A stretch of DNA of 64,000 bases from Desulfitobacterium hafniense DCB-2. Lineage in GTDB: Bacteria > Bacillota > Desulfitobacteriia > Desulfitobacteriales > Desulfitobacteriaceae. The position numbers were made by a program, and so were the translations under genes. Every line of letters begins with the position of its first letter. Within the stretch, counting starts at the first letter, position 1. Of the stretch, positions 34,391 through 43,247 are shown piece after piece. Where the stretch lies: the NCBI RefSeq assembly GCF_000021925.1, contig NC_011830.1:2194501-2258500 (forward strand), in the 5' to 3' direction. The notes under the pieces were generated by a model, which ran no database searches, was not told where the DNA came from, and saw only the letters and a program-made list of their open reading frames with translations.

Positions 34391-35252
34391 GGATACCCAT
34401 GTTATCGTCCAGGGGGGGACCGGGAAGCAGGGTTCCTATCACGTAAAAGCCATGCTGGAGTATGGCACTAAAGTGGTAGCGGGGGTAACCCCCGGCAGAG
34501 GGGGGAATCAGGTCGGGGGTCTTCCCGTTTATGATACGGTCCGAGAGGCCAAAGAAAGGCATAAAATTGACGCCAGCCTGATTATGGTACCGGCTCCCTT
34601 TGTATTAAGCGCGGCAATCGAAGCAATCGACGCGGGAGTGCCGCTGATCGTTATCGTAACGGAGCATATACCCGTTAAAGATACCATGAAGATAAATGCT
34701 CTGGCCCAGGAAAAGGGGTGCAGGCTGCTGGGGCCCAATACCATCGGCGTCATTAATTGCCGGGAAAAAGTAAAAATAGGGATTATGCCCGGTTTCCTTT
34801 ACGGTTCCGGGAGGATTGGACTCATATCCCGCAGCGGGACGTTGAGCCATGAGACCGCTTCCAATCTGATGTTCAAAGGGTTAGGGGTAAGCACGGTGAT
34901 TGGCATTGGCGGGGACCAGATTATTGGCACCGACTTTGTCGACGCTTTAAAAGACTTTAAAGAGGATCAAGATACGGAAGCCGTCGTGATGTTGGGGGAA
35001 ATCGGCGGCAACCGTGAGGAGAAAGCAGCGGAATACCTGCAAAGCTGTGATTATGGAAAACCGGTCTTCTGCTTTATTGCTGGCCGTAACGCTCCCCCCG
35101 GCAAAAAAATGGGCCATGCGGGTGCGATTATCCAGGGAAGTGCAGGAACAGTCCAAAGCAAAGAGGATAAGCTGAGACAAGCCGGAGTACGAATTGCCGT
35201 AAGCCTGGAAGATTTGGTCGAAAGTGTGGCCGGGTGGAGGCAAAAGGATTAA
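34371..35252 (+). CDS. SucD-like alpha subunit of an ADP-forming CoA ligase
   Basis: 293 residues from GTG 34371, behind AAGGAGGTGA. The CoA-binding Rossmann part contains VIVQGGTGKQGSYH, and the phosphohistidine loop reads KKMGHAGAII. It works with the SucC-like subunit, as shown by their overlapping genes. Like its partner, its position among hydroxyacid genes argues for a pathway-specific acyl-CoA. Confidence 0.9.
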   Translation: MGLIINKDTHVIVQGGTGKQGSYHVKAMLEYGTKVVAGVTPGRGGNQVGGLPVYDTVREAKERHKIDASLIMVPAPFVLSAAIEAIDAGVPLIVIVTEHIPVKDTMKINALAQEKGCRLLGPNTIGVINCREKVKIGIMPGFLYGSGRIGLISRSGTLSHETASNLMFKGLGVSTVIGIGGDQIIGTDFVDALKDFKEDQDTEAVVMLGEIGGNREEKAAEYLQSCDYGKPVFCFIAGRNAPPGKKMGHAGAIIQGSAGTVQSKEDKLRQAGVRIAVSLEDLVESVAGWRQKD

Positions 35253-35277
35253 CAAAAGGATCAAAGGATCGATTTGT

Positions 35278-36036
35278 ATGTTTATGCCGCTTAAACCTTA
35301 TGGAAATTTATCTGAAAGCGTCGTCAGTCAAATCATTCAGGCCTTAAACACGGGAAATCTGAAGCCCGGTGATAAGCTTCCTCCCGAAAGGGAAATGTGT
35401 GAAATGTTTTCGGTCAGCAGGACGGTTATCCGTGACGCCTTAAAGACCCTTGCCGGTCTTGGCGTAGTAACGATCAGGCACGGGATGGGTGCTTTCATCA
35501 ATGAAGTGGCGGATAAACCGGGCGATATCAGCAGGTTGGCATCATTGCTGCAAATAACCTGGGGAACCATGGAAGAGCTGTTCCAGGTCCGGGGCATATT
35601 GGAAAGCAAGGCAGTCTTTTGGTGCACGCAAAATGCCACGGATGAGGGTATCGCTGAGCTTGAGGATATCATCCGGAGTGCTGAAAATTCGGAGAATGAC
35701 TCGAAATTGGCCCTATTCGATGCCGAGTTCCATCTTAAGATTTGTGAAGTTGCCGGAAACCGTGTCCTGGTCCGGCTCATGATTAATGTTCTGGATCTTT
35801 TGGGTGAGGTCCGGGAAAAAGTCCTGATGATACCGGGGCGACAGCGTCTATCGGTGCGCGATCACCAGGAAATTGTGGAGGCGATCCGGGAGCGCAATCC
35901 CGAATTAGCCTGTCAACGAATGATTAACCACCTAAAAGACATCGAAAACGCTGTGAGCGCTGCCCTGTCGGAAAGGGGGGAGAACAATCAAAACGTACCC
36001 GGTTGCCCAAATTATAAACGGCTGCCTTTAAGGTAA
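35278..36036 (+). CDS. GntR-family regulator, FadR/FCD type (second copy)
   Basis: 252 residues from ATG 35278, with AAAGGA upstream. The N-terminal winged helix (GDKLPPEREMCEMFSVSRTV, then IRDALKTLAGLGVV) is of FadR type, and the FCD domain has the metal-type residues in DAEFHLKICE and DHQEIVEA. It closes the catabolic operon and is a likely local repressor. It is only distantly similar to the GntR at 9.9 kb. Which of the two binds the shared AT-rich sites cannot be told from sequence. Confidence 0.9.
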   Translation: MFMPLKPYGNLSESVVSQIIQALNTGNLKPGDKLPPEREMCEMFSVSRTVIRDALKTLAGLGVVTIRHGMGAFINEVADKPGDISRLASLLQITWGTMEELFQVRGILESKAVFWCTQNATDEGIAELEDIIRSAENSENDSKLALFDAEFHLKICEVAGNRVLVRLMINVLDLLGEVREKVLMIPGRQRLSVRDHQEIVEAIRERNPELACQRMINHLKDIENAVSAALSERGENNQNVPGCPNYKRLPLR

Positions 36037-36090
36037 AGGAGAGTACCGCAGGACTATTGGATCTAGTTTTGCCGTACTCTCTTTGTTTCT
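36036..36090 (+). terminator. Terminator after the second gntR
   Basis: AAGGAGAGTAC at 36036-36046 pairs with GTACTCTCTTT at 36074-36084 (one G-U). The loop is long, and TTTGTTTCTATTT follows. Confidence 0.65.
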
Positions 36091-36108
36091 ATTTACAATT
36101 TTTCTTCT

Positions 36109-36120
36109 ATTATATATGAT
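36109..36120. promoter_or_regulatory. Operator core upstream of ald
   Basis: ATTATATATGAT is the exact reverse complement of the 12-base core shared by the sites at 9843 and 15733. It lies 55 bases before the ald start codon. Confidence 0.5.
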
Positions 36121-36174
36121 TAGATTGTTGTGTTATTTCTTATAGAAAAGAAACTGGATAAAAAGGTGAGTAAA

Positions 36175-37290
36175 ATGATTATTGGCATACCAAAAGAAAT
36201 TAAAATCTATGAAAATCGGGTAGGCATGCCTCCCGCCGGTGTTGACGCTCTGGTTAAGGCCGGTCACACATGTTATCTGGAGCAATCGGCGGGTTTAGGC
36301 AGTGGTTTTACAGATGAGGAATATCGAGAGGCCGGCGCCGTTATTCTTGAGACCGCCCAGGAAGTCTATGAACGGGCGGAGATGATCGTTAAAGTCAAGG
36401 AACCTTTAAAATCTGAGTACTCTCTTCTAAGGGAGAATCAAATTCTCTTCACTTATCTTCATTTGGCACCGAATCAGGAATTGACAGAAGCCCTTTTGGA
36501 AGCGAAGGTCGTCGGCATAGCATATGAAACAGTGGAGCTTTCGAATAAATCCTTGCCGCTGCTGGCACCGATGAGTGAAGTAGCGGGCCGCATGGCCATT
36601 CAAGTAGGGGCTCACTTGCTGGAAAAGACCAATGGCGGCAGAGGAATGCTTTTGGGCGGCGTCTCAGGGGTGGAGCCGGCTAAGGTCGTGATCATCGGCG
36701 GTGGAAATGTGGGCATTAATGCTGTGAAGATCGCCGTAGGATTAGGTGCTCAGGTTATCGTGCTGGATATCAGCGGCGCCAGACTGGCCTATCTGGATGA
36801 TATTTTTGGCGGCCGGGTGGTCACCTTGATGTCCAATAATTATAATATCGCTAAAGCGGTCAGGAGAGCGGATTTAGTCATTGGCGCCGTTTTGATTCCC
36901 GGGGCCAGGACCCCTAAGGTAGTCACGGAAGAGATGGTCAAAACCATGAAACCCGGTGCGGTACTGGTGGATGTGGCCATCGATCAGGGGGGAGCCATTG
37001 AGAGCATGGATCGGGTTACCTCCCTTGATGATCCCTATTTCGTTAAGCATGGCGTGATTCACTATTCAGTAGGCAATATGCCGGGGGCAGTGCCCCGGAC
37101 CTCCACCATGGCTTTAACCAATGCCACCTTGCCCTATGTATTGAAAATTGCCAGTTTGGGTGCTGAAAAAGCTATGATGGAAGATGAAGCCCTAAGAAAA
37201 GGGCTGAATGTCTACAAAGGAAAGCTGACGATTAAGACGGTTGCCGAGGCTCAAGGCCTGGAGCATACTCCCAGTGAAGAGCTATTTTAG
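36175..37290 (+). CDS. ald: Alanine dehydrogenase
   Basis: 371 residues, the usual length. It starts MIIGIPKEIKIYENRVGMPP, the N-terminal signature of Ald with its substrate Arg. The NAD-binding motif is VVIIGGGNVGINAVKIA, and the catalytic His lies in YLHLAPNQEL. It interconverts alanine and pyruvate plus ammonia with NAD(H). AAAGGTGAG sets the start. It stands behind its own operator-like site and before a strong terminator. If SuyAB makes pyruvate, Ald could store it as alanine or recycle NADH; this link is inferred. Confidence 0.95.
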   Translation: MIIGIPKEIKIYENRVGMPPAGVDALVKAGHTCYLEQSAGLGSGFTDEEYREAGAVILETAQEVYERAEMIVKVKEPLKSEYSLLRENQILFTYLHLAPNQELTEALLEAKVVGIAYETVELSNKSLPLLAPMSEVAGRMAIQVGAHLLEKTNGGRGMLLGGVSGVEPAKVVIIGGGNVGINAVKIAVGLGAQVIVLDISGARLAYLDDIFGGRVVTLMSNNYNIAKAVRRADLVIGAVLIPGARTPKVVTEEMVKTMKPGAVLVDVAIDQGGAIESMDRVTSLDDPYFVKHGVIHYSVGNMPGAVPRTSTMALTNATLPYVLKIASLGAEKAMMEDEALRKGLNVYKGKLTIKTVAEAQGLEHTPSEELF

Positions 37291-37372
37291 ACTTAAGACG
37301 AGTTGGCGCTATCCTTTAAGAATATCCTTAAAATTATCTTTAAGAGTTTAAGGTGACCTGCAATAAGAAAAG

Positions 37373-37419
37373 GACCTGTGGAAACCCTTGCGGAGAAGGG
37401 GCTTTCTACAGGTCTTTTT
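37373..37419. terminator. Bidirectional terminator between ald and the MtaA-like gene
   Basis: A long interrupted stem (GACCTGTGGAAACCCTT with AAGGGGCTTTCTACAGGTC) is followed by TTTTT on the plus strand and preceded by A-rich sequence for the minus strand. Confidence 0.8.
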
Positions 37420-37453
37420 GAGTTTGTTTCACTTCGTTGACTATCGTTCATGG

Positions 37454-38500
37454 CTAAGACTTTGTTTTGCCAAGGGATGATAAGGGAGCGCGGTGTATGG
37501 AATTAACCAGTTCGAGTAAATTGGCATTGGGCACCTTAAAGGGAATGGCACATTCCGGCGAAATGAGCTTTATCCCCTGTTCGATGTTCCTCCTCACTTC
37601 CTTTTTGACGTCACTGGTTGAACCGTTCGTAAGGGTATAGGGATTATTGATGCTGCCGGTAAGCAAAATGTTGTCAGAGCAGATCTCTACGGCTTTTTGG
37701 ATATCGTTGCGGGAATCAATATGGAAGATTTTAAAGCCTGTCTTTTTGATTAAGTCCAAACGATCCATGACATTGCCGCAGATATGCAAGATAATCGGTC
37801 CCCGGTTTTCAAGTTTAGCTGCGGCAATTTTATGGATTGGCAAGACGAACTCCTCATACAACTTGGCGCTTATCAGGTCGGAAGTAACATGATCCGCCCA
37901 GGTGATCATATCGGCACCCGCTTCAAATTGAGCTTTGGCGAACTCGATGGGAATACTGGACAATTCATTGATGAAATTAAAGGTCCGTTTGGGTTCAAGT
38001 ATGGTATCGAGCAATAGGTTTTCCGCTCCATAAAGATTATAAGCAAGGCTCCAGGGGCCAACAACTTTACCAATGATCCCGACTTCTCCGCCTGATTGCT
38101 TTTTTAACAAGCGGATAGCCTTGAGAAGTTGTTTGCATAAGGGACGATTCAGAAAATTGGCAGGGGGTTCAAACTGTTCTACCCGATCGAAAGGGCGTTT
38201 AGTTATGACCGGCATAACGGTGCCGTCCCCCCAAGATATAGTACAGCCCAGCACCTCAGCCTCAAGATGTACCGAAAAATAAGGCATTACCGTATCAAAA
38301 CCCAATACATGGTGAGCGGATGCGGCAAGATCTGCCATGCTTTGGGCATCAAAGTGTGCCTTGGGAAAAAATGAATTGGTCAGTCGCATACACTCAAAGT
38401 TTGCCACTGATGTAGGGCAGATTGCCGGAAAAAAGTCCAGATCATGATCATAAATAGCTGCCATTACCCGTTCTTTGGGGGTCATGTCTCCTAATGACAT
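37454..38500 (-). CDS. MtaA/UroD-family methylcobamide methyltransferase
   Basis: 348 residues with a TIM-barrel of the uroporphyrinogen-decarboxylase family. The zinc-type ligands of MtaA/MtbA/CmuA enzymes are visible: HIC in LHICGN and the Cys of SPECAIPF. It is therefore likely to move a methyl group from a corrinoid protein to a thiol rather than decarboxylate a porphyrin. No corrinoid protein or first methyltransferase is encoded nearby. TGGAG lies 7 bases before the ATG. It is 51 bases downstream of the PucR-type gene on the same strand. Confidence 0.8.
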   Translation of the reverse strand: MSLGDMTPKERVMAAIYDHDLDFFPAICPTSVANFECMRLTNSFFPKAHFDAQSMADLAASAHHVLGFDTVMPYFSVHLEAEVLGCTISWGDGTVMPVITKRPFDRVEQFEPPANFLNRPLCKQLLKAIRLLKKQSGGEVGIIGKVVGPWSLAYNLYGAENLLLDTILEPKRTFNFINELSSIPIEFAKAQFEAGADMITWADHVTSDLISAKLYEEFVLPIHKIAAAKLENRGPIILHICGNVMDRLDLIKKTGFKIFHIDSRNDIQKAVEICSDNILLTGSINNPYTLTNGSTSDVKKEVRRNIEQGIKLISPECAIPFKVPNANLLELVNSIHRAPLSSLGKTKS

Positions 38501-38551
38501 AAAATCGCTCCAGTCTGCTGTACTGCCAGCACGAAACAGTAAACTCCATTG

Positions 38552-39961
38552 TTACGGTTCATTGATCATCAGGTTATTTTGCTGCCTTAGATAAACAATC
38601 AGTAATTTTAAAATTAAGGCATCCTGAAAAGAGTTGGCAGGATCAAGTCCTGTTAAAGAATTGAGTTTGGCGATTCTGTTGTTGAGAGTATTGCGATGAA
38701 CCATAATATCATGGGCCGCCCGGTTAAGATTCATGCAAGAGTCGATAAACGCTTCGCAGGACTCAAGAAGGTTATGTTCCAGAACCCCTTCGGAGTTGGT
38801 CAGGCGCTTTATCAAAGGGATAAAGACCTTATTGACAACTTGGGGGTGCAAAAAGCGGCAAATAATATCGGTTATGATGCTGTCAACATTATAAAAATTC
38901 TTATCGGGGTATTCTATTTTACCGATGGAGATGATTTCCTTGGCTTCCTCGTAGCTGCAGCGAAGCTTGGAGATAGTGTTGTAAAGGTTACCATAGGCGA
39001 TCTTGAAATCCAATAAATAAGCCCCCGATAATTCCTCGCATAGACTCTCGCAAATTTTGTCCAGGGCCAGATAAACTTTGGAAATGTCATGATTGTTGAT
39101 AAAGGATTTTACGATGACAATTTTATTTTCGCCCCGATAGGCACAGATATCTTGTGTATTAAAGTATTTATTGGCTTCAACTATAGAAATGATCTTTGAA
39201 CGGGCATCTTCAATAATAGGCTGATAGCCAAGGTTAAGGTTGATATTAAAATATTGATTGGTTTGAAAAACCATTTCAATGCAGATGATTGACCTCAGTA
39301 AAGTGCCATCCAGCTCAGCGGTTTGGAACAGGGCAAGAGTTTTCTGGTGATTATAGGGTTGGGCCAGTAAAGAATCCACCAGCATACTGTGCCGGGAACC
39401 TTCGGATACCTTAAGTATATCCGGCAATGGCCTGTCCGGGTTGGCAACCAGCAACTCCCCGACAGCTATGGCGGCTGTTTGGCAGCAGAGTGAAACTGCG
39501 GCAACTTTTTCGCTTTTGGCAGCTATATAGCAATAGAACATGTCGTTTTGCATAACGGAGACACAGTATAGAAAATCCTGAGCAACCCCTAGTTCTTTTG
39601 CCCCGCCTTCTATGACACGATTAAGGTTGGCATGAGGATGGGAACGAAACAGCTTGCTGCCAAGAAGAGAGCCGTCCGAGCTGATCACTACAGTACCGTT
39701 ACGATCCAGCATGTAAGCAGTAGCTTCAAAAAAAGAACTGTATTTTTGAATTGTCTCTTCCAAAACGTACCAGAGGATGTCCAAACAATCACCGCCAAAT
39801 GTTTCCTGCTGATCTTGAGTATAAGAAAGATAAACTGAAATTGCAATATTTCGTTTATTTTTATCTTCATAATTAGAATAAATTGACATGTTTAACTTGG
39901 CAATTATTTTATCTTGTGCAATATGCACATTTATTTCGAAAATTTCTGATAAAAATAACAA
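38552..39961 (-). CDS. PucR-type (HTH_30) transcriptional regulator
   Basis: Up to 469 residues. The C-terminal helix-turn-helix (NLNRAAHDIMVHRNTLNNRI) is the HTH_30 of PucR/CdaR regulators, which respond to purines, diacids or sugar acids. The N-terminal half may be a sensor. The start is uncertain: TTG 39961 directly follows an in-frame stop, an ATG 24 codons later lacks a clear Shine-Dalgarno, and this N-terminal part is very AT-rich. It is divergent from the kinase-enolase-TTT operon and is its most likely regulator. Confidence 0.82.
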   Translation of the reverse strand: MLFLSEIFEINVHIAQDKIIAKLNMSIYSNYEDKNKRNIAISVYLSYTQDQQETFGGDCLDILWYVLEETIQKYSSFFEATAYMLDRNGTVVISSDGSLLGSKLFRSHPHANLNRVIEGGAKELGVAQDFLYCVSVMQNDMFYCYIAAKSEKVAAVSLCCQTAAIAVGELLVANPDRPLPDILKVSEGSRHSMLVDSLLAQPYNHQKTLALFQTAELDGTLLRSIICIEMVFQTNQYFNINLNLGYQPIIEDARSKIISIVEANKYFNTQDICAYRGENKIVIVKSFINNHDISKVYLALDKICESLCEELSGAYLLDFKIAYGNLYNTISKLRCSYEEAKEIISIGKIEYPDKNFYNVDSIITDIICRFLHPQVVNKVFIPLIKRLTNSEGVLEHNLLESCEAFIDSCMNLNRAAHDIMVHRNTLNNRIAKLNSLTGLDPANSFQDALILKLLIVYLRQQNNLMINEP

Positions 39962-40070
39962 TTATGTCTTCCATAAGCCCTGTACGTAAACGACTTCACA
40001 AAGGTATAATGATTGACAAGATGAGGTAATCAATGAGGAATATACATAGAAATGGTGGTTTTAAGGGCTT
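39962..40070. promoter_or_regulatory. Divergent promoter region of the second catabolic cluster
   Basis: 109 bases between the PucR-type gene and the kinase gene. A plus-strand TATAAT lies at 40005-40010 without a good -35. Several near-repeats of AATGAGG/GATGAGG are visible. The regulator site cannot be assigned. Confidence 0.4.
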
Positions 40071-41087
40071 ATGTATGATATTTCGAAGGAAAGAGAACTG
40101 CTCGATTATTTGCAAAAAAATGGACTGATTGAGGGAAAGGACTACACGGTCAGATACTTTAACAATGGAGTTTCCGCCACGGTGGCCATGATTGAAAATG
40201 ACAAAAAGAGCATTATTGCCAAACAGGCCTTGGCAAAGCTCAATGTAGCGGCGGATTGGGCTTGTGACCAAAGCCGTATGCTGGTTGAACAAAAGGCGCT
40301 TACTACCTACTCTAAGATCATTAAAGAGTATGTGCCGGCGCCAATTTTCTATGATGAAGAAAACTATATCATGGTGCGTGAGGCCGCACCGAGAAGCAGC
40401 TCCATGTGGAAAGAGCAATTACTAAAAGGAGTGTTGGATTTCTCAGTTGCTGAAAAGGCGGCCCAAGCTTTATCCGCTATCCATAACAGAACTGCCGGTG
40501 ACCAACAGGTGGCCGAAGAGTTTAAAGAAATTAAGTTCTTTTACGATTTAAGAATCGAACCTTATATAGAAACCGTTGTTAAAGTTCATCCCCAGCTCAA
40601 AGAGCATGCGGATAGAATCGTGGATCGACTTATGAATCAAAAAATTGCCTTAGTTCACGGAGATTATAGTCCCAAAAATATACTTGTCGATCAGGACCGC
40701 TTATATGTACTGGATCTCGAGGTTTCCCATTACGGTAATCCTGCGTTTGATCTTGCTTTCTTCACAAACCATTTCGTACTTAAAGCTGTAAAAAACAGCC
40801 GGTGGTATAACGCCTATCTAACTATGCTGGATTTCATTGCTCAAAGCTATCTTAAAGCGATTGAATTTGCGGATGCTAAGAAATTTGAACATGAGGCAGT
40901 ACAAATCCTGGCTTACCACATGCTTGCCCGCATAGATGGCAAATCCCCTGCCGAGTACATTACCGACAGCTTGGATAAGGACATAGTCAGGGCGGTTGCC
41001 TTTAAAATCATCGAGCAGGACAGTTCCTGTTACGACGATGTTATGAGTGAACTTGCCGCTGTATTAAGAAAGTCTAAGAAATATTAG
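40071..41087 (+). CDS. APH-fold small-molecule kinase
   Basis: 338 residues with the aminoglycoside-phosphotransferase/choline-kinase fold. The catalytic loop is VHGDYSPKNILVD and the metal site is LDLEVSHYGNPAFDLAFF. It resembles methylthioribose-kinase-like proteins in layout. It opens a catabolic operon with enolase, aldolase and glycerate-dehydrogenase genes, so it probably phosphorylates a pathway hydroxyacid or sugar acid, not an antibiotic. AAGGGCTT is a modest Shine-Dalgarno. Its stop codon lies inside the TTAGGAGG that serves the enolase-like gene 12 bases on. Confidence 0.85.
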   Translation: MYDISKERELLDYLQKNGLIEGKDYTVRYFNNGVSATVAMIENDKKSIIAKQALAKLNVAADWACDQSRMLVEQKALTTYSKIIKEYVPAPIFYDEENYIMVREAAPRSSSMWKEQLLKGVLDFSVAEKAAQALSAIHNRTAGDQQVAEEFKEIKFFYDLRIEPYIETVVKVHPQLKEHADRIVDRLMNQKIALVHGDYSPKNILVDQDRLYVLDLEVSHYGNPAFDLAFFTNHFVLKAVKNSRWYNAYLTMLDFIAQSYLKAIEFADAKKFEHEAVQILAYHMLARIDGKSPAEYITDSLDKDIVRAVAFKIIEQDSSCYDDVMSELAAVLRKSKKY

Positions 41088-41099
41088 GAGGCTGACAGA

Positions 41100-42413
41100 A
41101 TGGAAGGGTTTAAGATCAAAAGCGTTAAGGCACGTCAGGTTTTCGATTCCCGGGCTAATCCGACTGTAGAAGTTGATATAACCCTAAAGGATGAAACAGT
41201 CGGACGTGGCATCGTCCCCTCCGGCGCCTCGACAGGTCTCTTTGAAGCGGTGGAATTAAGAGACGGTGAGGAAACCTTCGACGGTAAAGGTGTAAGCAAG
41301 GCTATCCATCATGTTAATGAACAGCTGGCACCGCTGCTTCTGGATATAGATGTTCGCGACCAAAAAGCCATTGACAGCAGGCTGATAGAAATTGATGGGA
41401 CCCCTAACAAATCCCGCCTGGGTGCCAATGCGATTCTGGGATGTTCTATGGCTGCTTGCTGGGCAGGTGCTAATTATTATAAAGTACCTCTTTACAGATA
41501 TCTGGGAGGTTCGGCGGCGAATAAGCTGCCCGTGCCCATGGTTCAGATTATAGGTGGAGGCGCACATGCCGACAACGCCATAGATATTCAGGATTTTCTG
41601 GTCATCCCAACCAGTGCCCCAACCTTTAGTGAGGGCTATGAGATGGTGGTCAATGTCTATAACGCCGCTAAGATGATCTTTAAGGGGGCCGGCAAACCTG
41701 TCTCTATAGCTGATGAAGGTGGTTTATGGCCTACGGGGTTCCAATCAAACGAAGAAGGATTAAAACTCCTCTGTGAAAGTATCGAATTGGCCGGGTATAC
41801 GCCGGGTCAGGATCTGGGGATAGCATTAGATATAGCCTCCAGTGAATTTTATGATCCAGAGCGGGGCACCTACCGTCTTGAGCTGGAAGAGAAAACTCTG
41901 ACCAAGGAAGAGATGGTGGGCATGCTCTCTGATTGGGTGGATAAATACCCCATCATTTCCATAGAAGATGGAATGAGCGAGCTGGACTGGGAGGGCAACC
42001 TTCTTTTAACGCAAAAACTGGGCAAAAAAATTCAATTAATCGGGGACGACTTGTTCACAACCAATATAGAGCGCATTAGAAAAGGCGTTGAGATGAAGGT
42101 TGACAATGCCGTTCTGATCAAAATGAACCAAATCGGAACGATTACGGAAACCATCGAAACCATCGAATTTACACAAAACCATGGTTATTTACCGGTTGTA
42201 TCGGCCAGAAGCGGAGAAACGGAGGATTGCACCATCGTTCATCTTGCCATTGCCACCAATGCCGGACAGCTGAAAGTAGGGTCGGCAGCCCGCAGTGAGA
42301 GAACAGCTAAGTGGAATGAAGTGTTGCGCATCGAGGAGGCTTTAGGGTCTTCGGCAAGATATCCATCGAAAGGGGTGTTTGCAGCAGCCGGTATCCAATT
42401 TAACCAATATTAA
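41100..42413 (+). CDS. Divergent enolase paralogue
   Basis: 437 residues, full enolase length. Retained: SGASTG loop, His156, Glu206 (DEGG), the metal ligands Asp244, Glu289 and Asp316, Lys341 and Lys392. Changed: the invariant SHRSGE motif reads SARSGE, so the residue equivalent to E. coli His369 is Ala369, and QEFMI reads QDFLVI, so the catalytic Glu167 equivalent is Asp165. The metal site and general base are thus kept while phosphate or leaving-group contacts differ. It lies behind an APH-type kinase and before an aldolase, not among glycolytic genes. It may dehydrate a different phosphorylated hydroxyacid; a weak true enolase is the alternative. Confidence 0.9.
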   Translation: MEGFKIKSVKARQVFDSRANPTVEVDITLKDETVGRGIVPSGASTGLFEAVELRDGEETFDGKGVSKAIHHVNEQLAPLLLDIDVRDQKAIDSRLIEIDGTPNKSRLGANAILGCSMAACWAGANYYKVPLYRYLGGSAANKLPVPMVQIIGGGAHADNAIDIQDFLVIPTSAPTFSEGYEMVVNVYNAAKMIFKGAGKPVSIADEGGLWPTGFQSNEEGLKLLCESIELAGYTPGQDLGIALDIASSEFYDPERGTYRLELEEKTLTKEEMVGMLSDWVDKYPIISIEDGMSELDWEGNLLLTQKLGKKIQLIGDDLFTTNIERIRKGVEMKVDNAVLIKMNQIGTITETIETIEFTQNHGYLPVVSARSGETEDCTIVHLAIATNAGQLKVGSAARSERTAKWNEVLRIEEALGSSARYPSKGVFAAAGIQFNQY

Positions 42414-42433
42414 AATAATGGGGGCAAAACGGA

Positions 42434-43210
42434 ATGTTTTTAAAGAAAAAATTAAGCGCTGGGAAATCCGTGGTGGGAACCATGCTCAATCTTGTTTACA
42501 ACCCTGATATCGTCCGCATCTACGCCGAAGCCGGTCTCGATTATTTCATTGTCGATTGCGAGCACGCGGCCTATACATTTCGCGAAATAAATCACTTGGT
42601 TTCTGTGGCGAAGAACGCCGGGGTCTCTGTATTGGTCAGGATTCCTCAGGTAGATCGGGCCCATGTGCAGAGGTTATTGGACATTGGCGCAGAGGGTTTT
42701 ATGATTCCAGGTGTCCAATCGGCTGAGACGATGAGAGAGACCGTCCGTCTGGCCAAATACCCTCCCCTGGGAGAAAGAGGAGTAGGCGGCAGTATTGTCA
42801 CGGATTTCAAACCTGTTAACTGGGCGGAATGGGTACAGGAGCGCAATGATGAAATCTTCATTATGGCCCAGATTGAGCATGTCAAGGCAGTGGAGGATAT
42901 AGACAGCATCCTCGCTGTCCAGGGAGTGGATGCCGTAATTTTTGGCCCGCGGGATCTTTCCAATGATCTGGGAATCATCGGGCAAACCGAACATCCTAAG
43001 GTTTACGAGTGCTATGAAAAGGTCTATAGGGCCGCCGACCGGCAAGGAGTTGTCAAAGGCTTTTTCACTGCGGCAGATGCTGCCAAAATGGGCTGGGCTG
43101 TGGAGCGGGGAGCACAGATGCTGCTGTGGTCGGGGGATGTTGCCGCTCTGCAGACCTATACCGCCAAGGGAGTGAAAACGATTAAAGAGCTTCCTGGTTT
43201 CAACCCCTGA
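42434..43210 (+). CDS. HpcH/HpaI-family aldolase
   Basis: 258 residues, a class II pyruvate-type aldolase. Visible signatures are VDCEHAAY, the catalytic Arg in VLVRIP, GAEGFMIPGVQSAE with the metal Glu region, and AQIEHVKAVEDID. Members cleave 2-keto-3-deoxy acids or 4-hydroxy-2-oxo-diacids to pyruvate plus an aldehyde. With the glycerate-dehydrogenase-like and kinase/enolase genes of the same operon it could supply a C2-C3 fragment for conversion to a phosphoenol acid. Substrate not readable. Confidence 0.9.
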   Translation: MFLKKKLSAGKSVVGTMLNLVYNPDIVRIYAEAGLDYFIVDCEHAAYTFREINHLVSVAKNAGVSVLVRIPQVDRAHVQRLLDIGAEGFMIPGVQSAETMRETVRLAKYPPLGERGVGGSIVTDFKPVNWAEWVQERNDEIFIMAQIEHVKAVEDIDSILAVQGVDAVIFGPRDLSNDLGIIGQTEHPKVYECYEKVYRAADRQGVVKGFFTAADAAKMGWAVERGAQMLLWSGDVAALQTYTAKGVKTIKELPGFNP

Positions 43211-43247
43211 GTGAAGCCTGGAAAGCTCAAAATCTAAGGGAAAGAAG

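Noticed and set aside
37454..38500. Haem-biosynthetic uroporphyrinogen decarboxylase
   Set aside because: The His/Cys zinc-ligand pattern and lack of haem genes point to the MtaA-type methyltransferase branch.
40071..41087. Antibiotic-resistance aminoglycoside phosphotransferase
   Set aside because: The fold matches, but the operon is catabolic and no resistance-type context exists, so a metabolic kinase is more likely.
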